The notes under the pieces were generated by a model that did no database searches, was not told the origin of the DNA, and worked only from the letters and a program-made list of their open reading frames with translations. A DNA stretch of 8,704 nt from positions 1 to 8,704 of the forward strand of contig CAJUDU010000088.1 of the NCBI GenBank assembly GCA_910584935.1, given 5' to 3'. Source of the stretch: an uncultured Butyricicoccus sp. GTDB taxonomy: Bacteria > Bacillota > Clostridia > Oscillospirales > Butyricicoccaceae. Shown in pieces: positions 1 to 6,638 of this stretch (the stretch's first letter is position 1; each line of letters starts with the position of its first letter). Position numbers and translations under genes: made by a program.

Positions 1-283
1 AAACCGGCAGCCTTCCTGCGTGAATCTCGTCAAGCAGCGGTTCCATAATCAGGTCATCGCGAACCACCATTTCGGTATAAGAAAGGTCAAAAGTCACACC
101 AGTTGGAATACGATGTTGCACAATCGAACCGACTGGCTGTATTTCAGTGGTATTGACATTCATTGTGACCTTATATTCATTAACTTCAGCCAGAAATACA
201 TTCACGCCGCCTACTTCCACAAACAGTTTGCCGTCTTTACCGGTCATCAGTTCGGCGGTATTCAAGGTATTGTTTTTTCCCAT
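1..283 (-). CDS. Tail tube protein, XkdM-like (3' end outside window)
   Basis: This is the start of the inner tail tube subunit, which stacks into the rigid tube that the sheath drives through the cell envelope. About 94 residues are visible, and the frame runs open off the left edge. The protein begins MGKNNTLNTAELMTGKDGKL. The following segment has the alternating pattern of a tube beta-barrel (GKLFVEVGG, EYKVTMNVNTTEIQPVG) and then VTFDLSYTEMVVRDDL, which resembles XkdM/YqbM tube proteins. The start is set by an AGGAG at 296-300, 12 nt upstream of ATG. The gene lies directly downstream of the sheath gene, as in PBSX, and a hairpin separates the two. The family assignment rests on pattern and position; a myophage tube is the only good candidate. 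Confidence 0.85.
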   Translation of the reverse strand, partial: MGKNNTLNTAELMTGKDGKLFVEVGGVNVFLAEVNEYKVTMNVNTTEIQPVGSIVQHRIPTGVTFDLSYTEMVVRDDLIMEPLLDEIHAGRLPV

Positions 284-309
284 TTTTACATTCAACTCCT
301 TATGGGGGT

Positions 310-338
310 AAAGGGCAGCCAAAGCGTAGCCGCCCTTT
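310..338 (-). other. RNA hairpin between tail sheath and tail tube genes
   Basis: The minus strand reads AAAGGGCGGC, a 9-nt loop, then GCTGCCCTTT, giving a 10-bp stem if one G-U pair is counted. That pair is a mismatch on the plus strand, so the fold is better in the transcribed (minus) direction. The hairpin sits 15 nt after the sheath stop and 26 nt before the tube start. It is followed by only three U residues, partly inside the stem, and then a C run, so it is a weak terminator at best. It may protect the mRNA 3' end or mark a processing site, letting tube and sheath be made in different amounts. Confidence 0.55.
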
Positions 339-352
339 GTTGAAAATTCAAT

Positions 353-1774
353 TTATTCCTGCGAGAACCGGAACAGGTAATGCAGATAAATTTTCTCCAG
401 GCTGTCGATATCATCCGCCTGAATCGTGAACCATGCACTATCCGCGGCATAGCGTTCCACGCTGAATGACGCACCAGCAAAAAGTTTCCGTTCATTTGCC
501 ATCGCGGCAAGCACCAGATTGCCAGTCTGAATGACGTCACCAATCCCGTCAGAATCGCAGTTTACCCGTCCGACTTTGGGCAAAAGCGCCCGATCCAAAC
601 GGTCAAACATTTCAAAACGGGTTTTGGTGCGGCGAATTTTCTTCCAGCCGTTATCCTGATTTTCCTCTGGTTTCACCAGCGTATTGATACCGGAATCATA
701 CCAGATATCCCCATCATTTGACATGGACGGCAGCAGCATCCCGGATAAAATCGCAGACTCATACTGCATATTTGTGAAAGTTTCCAGCAATCCTGTCGCT
801 TTGTTGATCCTGGCATGGGTAATGCTTTGATTTGCTGGCGTACCGGCAATTTTTCCTGCAGTCTGGCAAATTGCAAGTACACCATCCTGATCGCCTGATG
901 CAGTCTGCCAACCTGAACCAAGATACACAACTTTTTCGTCATTGAAACTGGCGGCGTGTTTCAGCCGTGTTTCAAATGCGATTTCGCGTTTTTCACCTAA
1001 TACGGCAATACCAAGTTTGCCGGTTTGATGCGCATTTTTCAAATATTCATGCAGCAGCATGGACAATGCAAGATCCTCGCCATCATCAATATCGAGTGCA
1101 ATGCAGTTGTAATAAAACGGTTCAAATGCTTCAAAAGCCTTTGAATAATCCTCATTTGTGACTTTCGGATCCTCACCGCCAGTGAGTGCGCCGGAAGCCT
1201 CCGGCACATTTGCCAATGTACCTGTGCCATCACCTGCCAAAGCAAAATCAATGTATTTGCTGTTCCGGCAAGCTTTCACAAGATTTGCTGGTTCATTTGC
1301 AGTATCCGCGTCAAACGCAAAAGTTTCCACCAATGTTGTACCAGTGTAAATGTTGGCTTCCTTCTTGGATGCGTCACCAAGTTTGGGCAGAATAGACAGC
1401 ACAATTGGGAATGCGCCTTCATATTTTGCGGTTGCCGTGACAGCATCCTGATTTTCGCTGTTCTGGACATTCAGCCCCGCTTTTTTACCACCCGCGCCCA
1501 AACGGTATGTATAAACTGTGGTTGCGCCGCCATCAAACATTGCCTGCGCTGCTGGTGCGGTAAATCCATTGCTATACTCACCAGCGCCATAATTCTTTTT
1601 CAAATCGCCATTAACATTTTTCACAACTTCGCCAAGTGGTCCCCAGCTTGCGCGGATTGGGATCGCGCAAATGCCATCCTGGGCAGCAGGCGCGCTGGGT
1701 GATGTGATATTAGAATAGCGCTGGTACACGCCAGCACGAATCTTTTCTTCGCCTTCTTTATAGTAAGTGGACAT
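353..1774 (-). CDS. Contractile tail sheath protein, XkdK-like
   Basis: This 473-residue protein forms the outer contractile tail sheath. The N-terminus (RAGVYQRYSN, then GICAIPIRASWGPLGEVVKN) carries the usual opening of PBSX-type sheaths, in which the subunit begins with an RPGVY-like strand and a WGP turn. The C-terminal third has LPKVGRVNCDSDGIGDVIQT and AMANERKLFAGASFSVER, followed by a terminal strand ending LFRFSQE; this resembles the conserved C-terminal sheath domain involved in subunit interlocking. The length is normal for this family. The start is supported by a GAGGTG in the end of the upstream small gene, whose stop lies 1 nt away (TAAgATG), so the two are probably translationally coupled. 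The tube gene follows downstream. Confidence 0.93.
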   Translation of the reverse strand: MSTYYKEGEEKIRAGVYQRYSNITSPSAPAAQDGICAIPIRASWGPLGEVVKNVNGDLKKNYGAGEYSNGFTAPAAQAMFDGGATTVYTYRLGAGGKKAGLNVQNSENQDAVTATAKYEGAFPIVLSILPKLGDASKKEANIYTGTTLVETFAFDADTANEPANLVKACRNSKYIDFALAGDGTGTLANVPEASGALTGGEDPKVTNEDYSKAFEAFEPFYYNCIALDIDDGEDLALSMLLHEYLKNAHQTGKLGIAVLGEKREIAFETRLKHAASFNDEKVVYLGSGWQTASGDQDGVLAICQTAGKIAGTPANQSITHARINKATGLLETFTNMQYESAILSGMLLPSMSNDGDIWYDSGINTLVKPEENQDNGWKKIRRTKTRFEMFDRLDRALLPKVGRVNCDSDGIGDVIQTGNLVLAAMANERKLFAGASFSVERYAADSAWFTIQADDIDSLEKIYLHYLFRFSQE

Positions 1775-1775
1775 C

Positions 1776-1988
1776 TTATTTCACCTCTTTCTGCCGGAAT
1801 GTGTCAATGATTTTCCGTGCTTCAGCAGTGGTCGTGCTGTCTTTCCCGGCAAGTTTCAGCGCACAGCCAACTACAGCTTTTGATGCGCCAAATTCACGAT
1901 AACCATCAATCAATTGCTGCATAGAATAGACTGGTTCCGTCCTTTTTGGTGCTGGGATATCGGTTTTCTTTTCTGATTTTTCTGTCAT
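1776..1988 (-). CDS. Small phage protein upstream of the sheath, unknown function
   Basis: This 70-residue protein starts MTEKSEKKTDIPAPKRTEPV. A charged, Pro-containing N-terminal stretch of about 20 residues is followed by a compact helical part: YSMQQLIDGYREFGASKAVV, then GCALKLAGKDS, and a C-terminal TAEARKIIDTFRQKEVK. The last half (L-I-x(3,5)-F-G, V-V-x-x-A-L, A-x-x-x-I-x-x-F) is a pattern I recognise from small proteins just before the sheath gene in other Gram-positive myophages; no function is established. The start is chosen from a GGAGGA at 1998-2003, 9 nt upstream of ATG; longer readings of this frame overlap the previous gene and lack a ribosome binding site. It occupies roughly the position of ykzL in PBSX, but homology is not shown. 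Confidence 0.8.
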   Translation of the reverse strand: MTEKSEKKTDIPAPKRTEPVYSMQQLIDGYREFGASKAVVGCALKLAGKDSTTTAEARKIIDTFRQKEVK

Positions 1989-2007
1989 GGATATCTGTCC
2001 TCCATTT

Positions 2008-2859
2008 TTATTTGAAATGAATATGCCGCAGAGTATCTGCCTGCGGTGGATGTTTGATTTGGGCGTATGTTGCATCCACAGTGACTTGTCCGGTGTGTAG
2101 CACATCCGCGCCATTGTCCACATGGATACGCCGGATGATAATCTGTGTTTCGCCAGGTTTTACAAGATGTTTCGTGCGGTCTAGCGCAAAAATAATTTCA
2201 TGTGCAAGCACAGATGCCGCGGAAACATCCTGCGCGAAAATATGTCCCTGTAAAGTTGCAGTCCGCCAAATGGTCTGCCATGTATCGGGAATCCATTCAG
2301 CGGGCGCCACAGAAGCAACACGCCAATAAATCCCGGCTGACTTGCCCGCAGGTTTCCAGGCTTCCGGCAGATTATCCAGCCCGATAACCGATAAATGCAG
2401 GAAATTCTCTGCTGTCCAATCATTAAACCGCGCTATGACATCTGGGTTTTCAGTGGTCAGCAGCGGGAATGCCAGCAGCGAAAATGTTAATGTCACACCA
2501 TTTACTTTTGGGTCGCCCTGTTCGGTAAAATACCGGGAATCTTCCCACTGTGCCGCCATTGTACAAGTATTTTCAGTAAAGAAATACCCGTTAATTTTCT
2601 CCCGTATAATCCGTTCGGGCAGCTCCGGCACTTCACAGAAAATATCTACAAAAAGCCTGCCGCCAACTGCCCGTGCCGGATCGCCTTCTGCGTCAATGGC
2701 AAACACAATGCGCCCATATTGCGCCCCATTCTGCCAAAGCGAATCGGTATCCGGCGGGGCTTTTTGAAGAAATACAGCTGGTTTTCCGGCATATTCGGTC
2801 AAATAGGGCACAAGCTCGCTGCATGACAGCAAATGTTTGTAAATTGTCTGTTCAATCAT
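2008..2859 (-). CDS. Tail-completion / tail-terminator-like protein, XkdJ position, apparently two-domain
   Basis: This 283-residue protein starts MIEQTIYKHLLSCSELVPYL. It lies between the gp10-like connector and the sheath, where phages of this type encode the protein that caps the tail and joins it to the head. Residues 1-130 show a short helical start, then PAVFLQKAPPDTDSLW, YGRIVFAIDAEGD, GGRLFVDIFCEVPE and TLTFSLLAFPLL, an alternating alpha/beta layout seen in tail terminators. Residues from about 160 on repeat a similar plan (AGIYWRVASVAPAEW, LQGHIFAQDV, then a helix, TQIIIRRIHVDNGAD, GQVTVDATYAQI). The ATG is chosen because AAGGAAAA precedes it and the frame above it overlaps the upstream gene. 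The structural role is inferred from position and fold pattern; the length is about twice that of a single-domain terminator. Confidence 0.7.
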   Translation of the reverse strand: MIEQTIYKHLLSCSELVPYLTEYAGKPAVFLQKAPPDTDSLWQNGAQYGRIVFAIDAEGDPARAVGGRLFVDIFCEVPELPERIIREKINGYFFTENTCTMAAQWEDSRYFTEQGDPKVNGVTLTFSLLAFPLLTTENPDVIARFNDWTAENFLHLSVIGLDNLPEAWKPAGKSAGIYWRVASVAPAEWIPDTWQTIWRTATLQGHIFAQDVSAASVLAHEIIFALDRTKHLVKPGETQIIIRRIHVDNGADVLHTGQVTVDATYAQIKHPPQADTLRHIHFK

Positions 2860-2869
2860 AATCTTTTCC

Positions 2870-3301
2870 TTAATATGGCGCACTGTAAATCTGTACAATA
2901 TGCGGCATTGCCTGCTGTTTAATTTTTTCGGCATAGGGACGTGCCGCCATACGGCTTGTACCGTTTTCCAAAATCTCACCAAGCAGATATCCGCCGTTAT
3001 CGGTCAGCAAACTGCTTTCAATACGGGAAACATACGTATCCCCAGCCTGGAACGCGGAAGGTTTCCAACTGTTTCGGAAACTGCCGGTACGCACAGCAGG
3101 CGGCTGACCGGGTGCGGAAGCAGTATAATATTTTTTCGTGCCAGGGACACGGTATTTCCGTCCGCCGCGGCTGCCCGCAAGGACTTCTATTGCCGCATTT
3201 CGTAACTGTGTTGCAGCAAGGACGCTGCTCCGTTTCATCTGCCGTGTCAGCCTGCGGGTTTCATCGTCAATGATATGCCGAAATGTTATACTGGCGCTCA
3301 T
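2870..3301 (-). CDS. HK97 gp10-like head-tail connector / tail-completion protein, XkdI-like
   Basis: This 143-residue protein is expected to act at the head-tail joint. Family features are a basic helical N-terminus (DDETRRLTRQMKRSSVLAAT), the motif PPAVRTGSFRNSWKP (R-T-G-x-x-R-N-S is typical of gp10-like proteins), a central strand region ending GGYLLGEILENGTSRMAARP, and a C-terminal helix PYAEKIKQQAMPHIVQIY; the E-x-G-T-x-x-M-x-A-R-P-Y block is the family's best marker. The start ATG is preceded by AAGGAAGGA (3308-3316) and overlaps the stop of the upstream gene as ATGA (3298-3301), so translation is coupled. Ten nucleotides separate its stop codon from the next start. Confidence 0.88.
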   Translation of the reverse strand: MSASITFRHIIDDETRRLTRQMKRSSVLAATQLRNAAIEVLAGSRGGRKYRVPGTKKYYTASAPGQPPAVRTGSFRNSWKPSAFQAGDTYVSRIESSLLTDNGGYLLGEILENGTSRMAARPYAEKIKQQAMPHIVQIYSAPY

Positions 3302-3663
3302 GATAAATCCTTCCTTTCCTGCGCAAAATAAATGCAAAAATGCCCAAGCCCTGCCGGATTATGCGTGCCGAGAACATAGAATTTTCTGTCCATAAGTTCC
3401 AACATATCGCCAGGTTTCGCGGATACACTGATACCGCGCTGAATGATTTTATACAGCACAGGATGTCCATCTTGTTTCCATTGTTCCGTGGCTTTCCACT
3501 GCGAAACATCACCTTGTGAAGCCCGCATCATGATTCCGGTAAACTCACCAACAGGTGTGAATTTTTCGGCAACCGGTCTGCCGGTTGCTGTGACGCCACC
3601 CTGGCGCGATAAAACTGTGAATTTTTGAAAACCTTGTCCAGGACGTAAAAAAGAATGGAACAT
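3298..3663 (-). CDS. Head-tail adaptor, XkdH/YqbH-position protein
   Basis: This 121-residue protein starts MFHSFLRPGQGFQKFTVLSR and is mainly beta by appearance: QKFTVLSRQGGVTATGRPVA, FTPVGEFTGIMMRASQGD, PVLYKIIQRGISVSAKPGDM, LELMDRKFYVLGTHNPAG, LGHFCIYFAQER. A small beta-barrel with a late phrase of the type 'D-x-x-x-x-x-x-R-x-F-Y-V-x-G' is what head-tail joining proteins of this class look like. It sits between the YqbG-position and gp10-like genes, exactly as yqbH/xkdH do. It starts 3 nt after the preceding stop codon, with GGAGAT inside the upstream gene, and overlaps the next gene by 4 nt. Family membership is inferred more from order than from residues. Confidence 0.75.
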   Translation of the reverse strand: MFHSFLRPGQGFQKFTVLSRQGGVTATGRPVAEKFTPVGEFTGIMMRASQGDVSQWKATEQWKQDGHPVLYKIIQRGISVSAKPGDMLELMDRKFYVLGTHNPAGLGHFCIYFAQERKDLS

Positions 3664-3666
3664 CGC

Positions 3667-4059
3667 TTAAAATCTCCGTGGATTGGCGTGCAAATCACCA
3701 TAAAAATACGGTTTGCCGATTGATTCCCCATGTATGCGCGGTATAGCAGTCAGGTTCGACAATTTCTTTTCAGCTTCATCCAGCATGGTTTTCCAGCGTG
3801 GGAACCGCTGGCTTAGGGCATAAGAAAGACCATCTGCCTGTGTATCAACTTCATAGGACAGCTTCATGACAATTGCCCGCAGGCAGGCAAGTTTTGCCCT
3901 TTGCCAATCCGGATTTTGCCCAAGCATAGCGGCATATTCCTCATCACACAATGCACAGGTGACAGCACCCATTTCTACTGCCGTATCACCAAGTTCAAAC
4001 CGCATTTTATCCATGTCTGGAATAGCAAGATTGAGCGGATTATAACTCCAGGTTGCCAT
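3667..4059 (-). CDS. Head-tail connector, YqbG-position protein
   Basis: This 130-residue protein starts MATWSYNPLNLAIPDMDKMR. The early phrase 'D-x-x-R-F-x-L-G-D-T' and 'AVTCALCDEEYAAML' followed by a helical stretch (WQRAKLACLRAIVMKLSYEV) is a common layout in gp6-like/YqbG connectors: a short strand, then an antiparallel helical bundle. The C-terminal part (LSQRFPRWKTMLDEAEKKL, then a tail rich in His, Gly and Tyr) would reach towards the neighbouring ring. It probably forms the first ring below the portal. The start is preceded by AGGTGA, which overlaps the stop of the upstream gene, and 6 nt separate the genes. It follows capsid and YqbF-position genes as in the skin element. Confidence 0.78.
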   Translation of the reverse strand: MATWSYNPLNLAIPDMDKMRFELGDTAVEMGAVTCALCDEEYAAMLGQNPDWQRAKLACLRAIVMKLSYEVDTQADGLSYALSQRFPRWKTMLDEAEKKLSNLTAIPRIHGESIGKPYFYGDLHANPRRF

Positions 4060-4065
4060 AGGAAA

Positions 4066-4311
4066 TCACCTGCTTTTTGTTGTTTGTTTGCGCTGTGGTT
4101 TAGGTGGGGATTCTGATTTGCTTTCCGGTTCTTCTGGCTTGCCGTCTGGTTCTTCGGATTTTTCCGGTTTGCCATCAGGCACTTCTGCCAGCTTGCCCAT
4201 TTGAATCAGCCGTCCTGCCATTTCCGGCAAAACAAGTTCAGCGGGGACAGCCTCACCAATCCAAAACTTTTGCCCTGCAAAACAGCAGGGTTTCAATGCT
4301 ACATATGCCAT
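4066..4311 (-). CDS. Small YqbF-position protein with acidic/basic repeat tail
   Basis: This 81-residue protein starts MAYVALKPCCFAGQKFWIGE. The first 45 residues form a small folded unit: a beta start, the W-I-G-E turn, then AVPAELVLPEMAGRLIQMGK with a helix. Short proteins of the form 'V-x-L-K-x-x-x-F-x-G-x-x-x-x-x-G-E' between the capsid and connector genes are common in these phages and match yqbF by position. The rest is low complexity, with two copies of PDGKP followed by Glu/Ser runs and a basic end (PKPQRKQTTKSR), which suggests a flexible arm. The ATG at 4311 lies 1 nt after the capsid stop codon and 11 nt from AAGGA; a GTG at 4320 that would add three residues is only 4 nt from AAGGA and less likely. 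Confidence 0.75.
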   Translation of the reverse strand: MAYVALKPCCFAGQKFWIGEAVPAELVLPEMAGRLIQMGKLAEVPDGKPEKSEEPDGKPEEPESKSESPPKPQRKQTTKSR

Positions 4312-4312
4312 A

Positions 4313-5344
4313 TCACACACAATCCTTTAGGAATACCGCGAGATCGTCGCCAGTTTTCTTCATATCAGCAGAAAACAACCCTTCAATAAATTCTGAATGT
4401 GTCCCATTTTCGCCTTCATACTGAAGAACCGGCATATACTGCCCATCGCCCAACATATCCCATGTGAAAATATAACCTGCGGAGGGTTCATCAATTGCGG
4501 GCGCGGATGTTGCATAGGCAAGAATCGCCGCGTTTGCATCACAGATAAAATCCATATCTTCCGCTTCGCCAAGCCCGGCTTTGTTGTAGATAGCGGACAG
4601 TACAACAACCTTTTCCAGCCCGAAAAGCTCCGCCAACACACGTTCATTAACTGTTGCGGGATTTGCGGTAGAACCGCCGAATTTCACCCGTTCCACAACG
4701 CCAGGATGGTTTTTCAGTGCGTTGTATGTATTTTTGCCAAGCCCTAAACGGTTAGGGCGGCGTCCTGTACTTTGTTCGATTTCAGTGCATAAATCATCAA
4801 ACAGCCGCACCGGGTCACAGTTATCATCAGTAAATTTGATGAATGTTTTGCCGGATGTGCTGTATGCTGTGCCGCCTGTCCATTCATTGCTCCAAACACC
4901 GGATTTGAAGAAACTTTCGGCAAAAATCCTGTCCTGATGTAAATTCATCTGTTCCGCGATAAAACGGATTTTTGCACGACGTGGATCAGCGGCACCTGGT
5001 ACACCGATACGCTGGAAATTCAGTGTGCTGATTTGGTCGATGCCGACAATAATCTGGTCAACTTTGCAGCTGTATGACTGGTCAAGCTGTCCCATTTGTG
5101 CCGGAGTAACCTTGCCAAATTCGGGCTTGCGCTGTGCATTATCACGCAGCAGGGAAGCCTTATCGAAAATGTAATATCGAGCGCTGGCAAGCTGCACCGG
5201 GCAAATCGGGAACAGGTTTTTCGCAGCATAACGGTCAGCATTTTGGAAATATGCCATGGACATATTGGTCAGATAAATATTCGGTTTGAAAGCGCCTTTT
5301 GCAATCCGCGCAGAAAGTGCGCCGGGATGGATACCTTTTGGCAT
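4313..5344 (-). CDS. Major capsid protein (HK97-fold)
   Basis: This 343-residue protein builds the head shell. After a short N-terminal arm, PNIYLTNMSMAYFQNADRYA followed by AKNLFPICPV gives the 'L-T-N...Y...A...L-F-P...P-V' signature of many siphovirus and myovirus capsids. Next come the strand region ASARYYIFDKASLLRDNAQR, the spine-helix region (DPRRAKIRFIAEQMNLHQDR), and the A-domain phrase NRLGLGKNTYNALKNHPGVV with FGLEKVVVLSAIYNKAG. A final phrase, EFIEGLFSADMKKTGDDLAV, resembles the C-terminal strand of such proteins. Length fits. There is no long N-terminal delta domain, consistent with the separate scaffold gene upstream. The ribosome binding site AGGAGGA (5353-5359) is among the strongest in the window, as expected for the most abundant protein. 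Confidence 0.92.
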   Translation of the reverse strand: MPKGIHPGALSARIAKGAFKPNIYLTNMSMAYFQNADRYAAKNLFPICPVQLASARYYIFDKASLLRDNAQRKPEFGKVTPAQMGQLDQSYSCKVDQIIVGIDQISTLNFQRIGVPGAADPRRAKIRFIAEQMNLHQDRIFAESFFKSGVWSNEWTGGTAYSTSGKTFIKFTDDNCDPVRLFDDLCTEIEQSTGRRPNRLGLGKNTYNALKNHPGVVERVKFGGSTANPATVNERVLAELFGLEKVVVLSAIYNKAGLGEAEDMDFICDANAAILAYATSAPAIDEPSAGYIFTWDMLGDGQYMPVLQYEGENGTHSEFIEGLFSADMKKTGDDLAVFLKDCV

Positions 5345-5382
5345 AATAAAAATCCTCCTGTAAATTTATTTTGGTTTATGGG

Positions 5383-5778
5383 TTATGCGCCGCTTGCGGC
5401 GATGCTGCCGCTGCGCAAAACAGCCTGTACGAAAGCATCTTTCGCGCCGCTTTCCAGCGCAACGGCAAAATAACTGCCGGATGTCGCGGGAACCAGCGCG
5501 CCATTTGCATCTGGTGCAAGAGCGTCACCGGGTTTCACAGCGGCGCCAGCTTTTACATGACCAATATCTTTGATTTGGATGTCAATATCGTCACCTTTGT
5601 TGATACTCTCCGGATTACTCAGCACCGCAATCCCAAGCGCTGATTTGCCTGCACTTGCTAAAATAATGCCGCCTGTTTCATCAAACATGACAGCTTTGCC
5701 GCGCACATCCGCAAGATCAGCCCCAGCTTTCATGGAAATCACGGGGCTTTGATTAATGGAAGCTGCAATATAATTCAT
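5383..5778 (-). CDS. Capsid decoration (head-stabilising) protein
   Basis: This 131-residue, Ala/Gly-rich protein starts MNYIAASINQSPVISMKAGA. It is predicted to sit on the outside of the expanded capsid. The phrases DLADVRGKAVMFDETGGIIL, SALGIAVLSNPE, GDDIDIQIKDIGHVKAGAAV and KPGDALAPDANGALVPATSG are all beta, and 'G-x-x-V-K-A-G-A-A-V-K-P-G-D' resembles the beta-tulip/DUF2190-type decoration proteins found just upstream of capsid genes. Length is normal for these. ATG is preceded by AGGAGGA (5788-5794), only a few nt after the scaffold stop codon. Its leader is almost identical to that of the capsid gene, suggesting matched expression. Confidence 0.8.
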   Translation of the reverse strand: MNYIAASINQSPVISMKAGADLADVRGKAVMFDETGGIILASAGKSALGIAVLSNPESINKGDDIDIQIKDIGHVKAGAAVKPGDALAPDANGALVPATSGSYFAVALESGAKDAFVQAVLRSGSIAASGA

Positions 5779-5796
5779 AACAAAAAATCCTCCTGA

Positions 5797-6426
5797 TTAA
5801 CTGTTGTATTCGTTTTCATATTCCTGCACAAGTTCCGGATGCTGTTCCCAAGCCTTGTTGACTGCTGAAATATGGTCAAGATTTGGGTCAGCTTTTTGAA
5901 TTTCCGCGGCAATCGCCTGGATTTTCTCAATTGGGCTGCCGCCTGCCGTGCCATCATGTGAAGCCTTGCCAATTTCAGTGAACAGCCCGGATTTCTGGAC
6001 AAGGGCAAGCGCTTTATCCAGCATCGCAATATACGAGGCATAACCTGCTTCGTCAGATTTTTTGAGTGTGTAAAGGGTTTTCGCCAGATCTTCCGGCTTT
6101 TCGCCGATGATTTCATACTTCTGGGCAGTTTTGATTAGTTCCTTCATTTCAAGGGACTTTTCAAGCTGCTCCATGCGTGCCTGTACAGAATCCAACGTGC
6201 CAAGCAATGTGTCATTCGCGCTCTTTTGCGTTTCGGCGGGTTTGGTGTCTTCTGCTGGTGGCGGCGTATTCGCCTTTGGCGGCTGAGTGCCCTCTGGCTC
6301 TGGTTGTTTGGGTTTCTGCGGTTTTGACGGTTCTTCGCTCTCGGGTTCCGGCACAGTGGCTTTGGCGATCAGCGCCTCATACTGTGCCAATTCCTCCGCG
6401 GAAAATTTGCTTTTGTCGATTTTCAT
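5797..6426 (-). CDS. Capsid scaffolding protein
   Basis: This 209-residue, highly charged protein is expected to fill the prohead and guide capsid assembly, then leave. It starts MKIDKSKFSAEELAQYEALI, a beginning typical of clostridial and bacillus phage scaffolds. Residues about 28-70 form a Pro/Glu/Lys-rich linker. After that come helical, coiled-coil-like segments (LLGTLDSVQARMEQLEKSLE, MKELIKTAQKY, EDLAKTLYTLKKSD) and a C-terminal domain ending in AWEQHPELVQEYENEYNS. The start is supported by AAGGA 9 nt upstream. A related copy of this initiation region lies exactly 180 bp further upstream. The protein lies between protease and decoration genes, the usual place for a scaffold. Confidence 0.82.
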   Translation of the reverse strand: MKIDKSKFSAEELAQYEALIAKATVPEPESEEPSKPQKPKQPEPEGTQPPKANTPPPAEDTKPAETQKSANDTLLGTLDSVQARMEQLEKSLEMKELIKTAQKYEIIGEKPEDLAKTLYTLKKSDEAGYASYIAMLDKALALVQKSGLFTEIGKASHDGTAGGSPIEKIQAIAAEIQKADPNLDHISAVNKAWEQHPELVQEYENEYNS

Positions 6427-6432
6427 TTAATT

Positions 6433-6452
6433 CAGTCCTTTCGTTGATTTTG
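6433..6452 (-). repeat. Scaffold initiation-region repeat, copy 1
   Basis: These 20 bp hold the ribosome binding region of the scaffold gene. They match 6613-6632 at 17 of 20 positions, with all three differences being transitions. Both copies place an ATG at the same distance (6426 and 6606), and the similarity continues into ATTGA just inside each reading frame. Confidence 0.7.
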
Positions 6453-6466
6453 TTCTGTTTATGCTG

Positions 6467-6606
6467 TCAGTTGGCGTTATAGTCTGACGGTGAAAAATGT
6501 TCACCACGAAAATCTTCGCTGCATTTTAGTTCACGGATTGCCCGTAATATCGCTTTATGCTCCCGCACATAGTTTTTCTGGTCGGTTTCATCGTTTCAAT
6601 TAGCAT
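6467..6606 (-). pseudogene. Frameshifted small gene upstream of the scaffold
   Basis: The ATG at 6606 opens a frame that reads MLIET and then a poor sequence, stopping after 26 residues (stop at 6526-6528). A different frame starting a few bases later reads well to the TGA at 6467-6469: NDETDQKNYVREHKAILRAI, then RELKCSEDFRGEHFSPSDYN and AN. Adding one A to the AAA at the junction (GAAACGATG to GAAAACGATG) would join the two into a 46-residue protein starting MLIENDETDQ. The start has the same upstream sequence as the scaffold gene. I do not recognise the product. This could be a decayed gene or a one-base assembly error. A small perfect stem, GGTGAA/TTCACC, at 6489-6505 lies within it. Confidence 0.5.
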
Positions 6607-6612
6607 TTTTAT

Positions 6613-6632
6613 CAGCTCTTTCGCTGATTTTG
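6613..6632 (-). repeat. Scaffold initiation-region repeat, copy 2
   Basis: This is the second copy of the 6433-6452 sequence, exactly 180 bp away, and lies in front of the frameshifted small gene. The purine run AAAGAG is its weaker equivalent of the scaffold copy's AAAGGA. The two copies suggest an old duplication of a gene start or of a regulatory segment. Confidence 0.7.
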
Positions 6633-6638
6633 AGTATG

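Noticed and set aside
2342..2767. A 141-residue plus-strand open frame opposite the tail-completion gene
   Set aside because: It is antisense to a well-supported gene with a good ribosome binding site, has an unnatural composition (Ser/Ala/Pro rich without a domain) and no ribosome binding site of its own.
4090..4200. Imperfect repeats with period about 33 bp in the YqbF-position gene as a CRISPR-like or binding-site array
   Set aside because: They are two in-frame copies of a PDGKP/Glu-rich tail; low-complexity protein coding explains them.
6595..6600. Readthrough or selenocysteine at the TGA upstream of NDETDQKN
   Set aside because: The frame before the TGA has no good start, whereas the scaffold-like ATG is one base out of register, so a frameshift is the better explanation; no SECIS-like hairpin stands just after the TGA.
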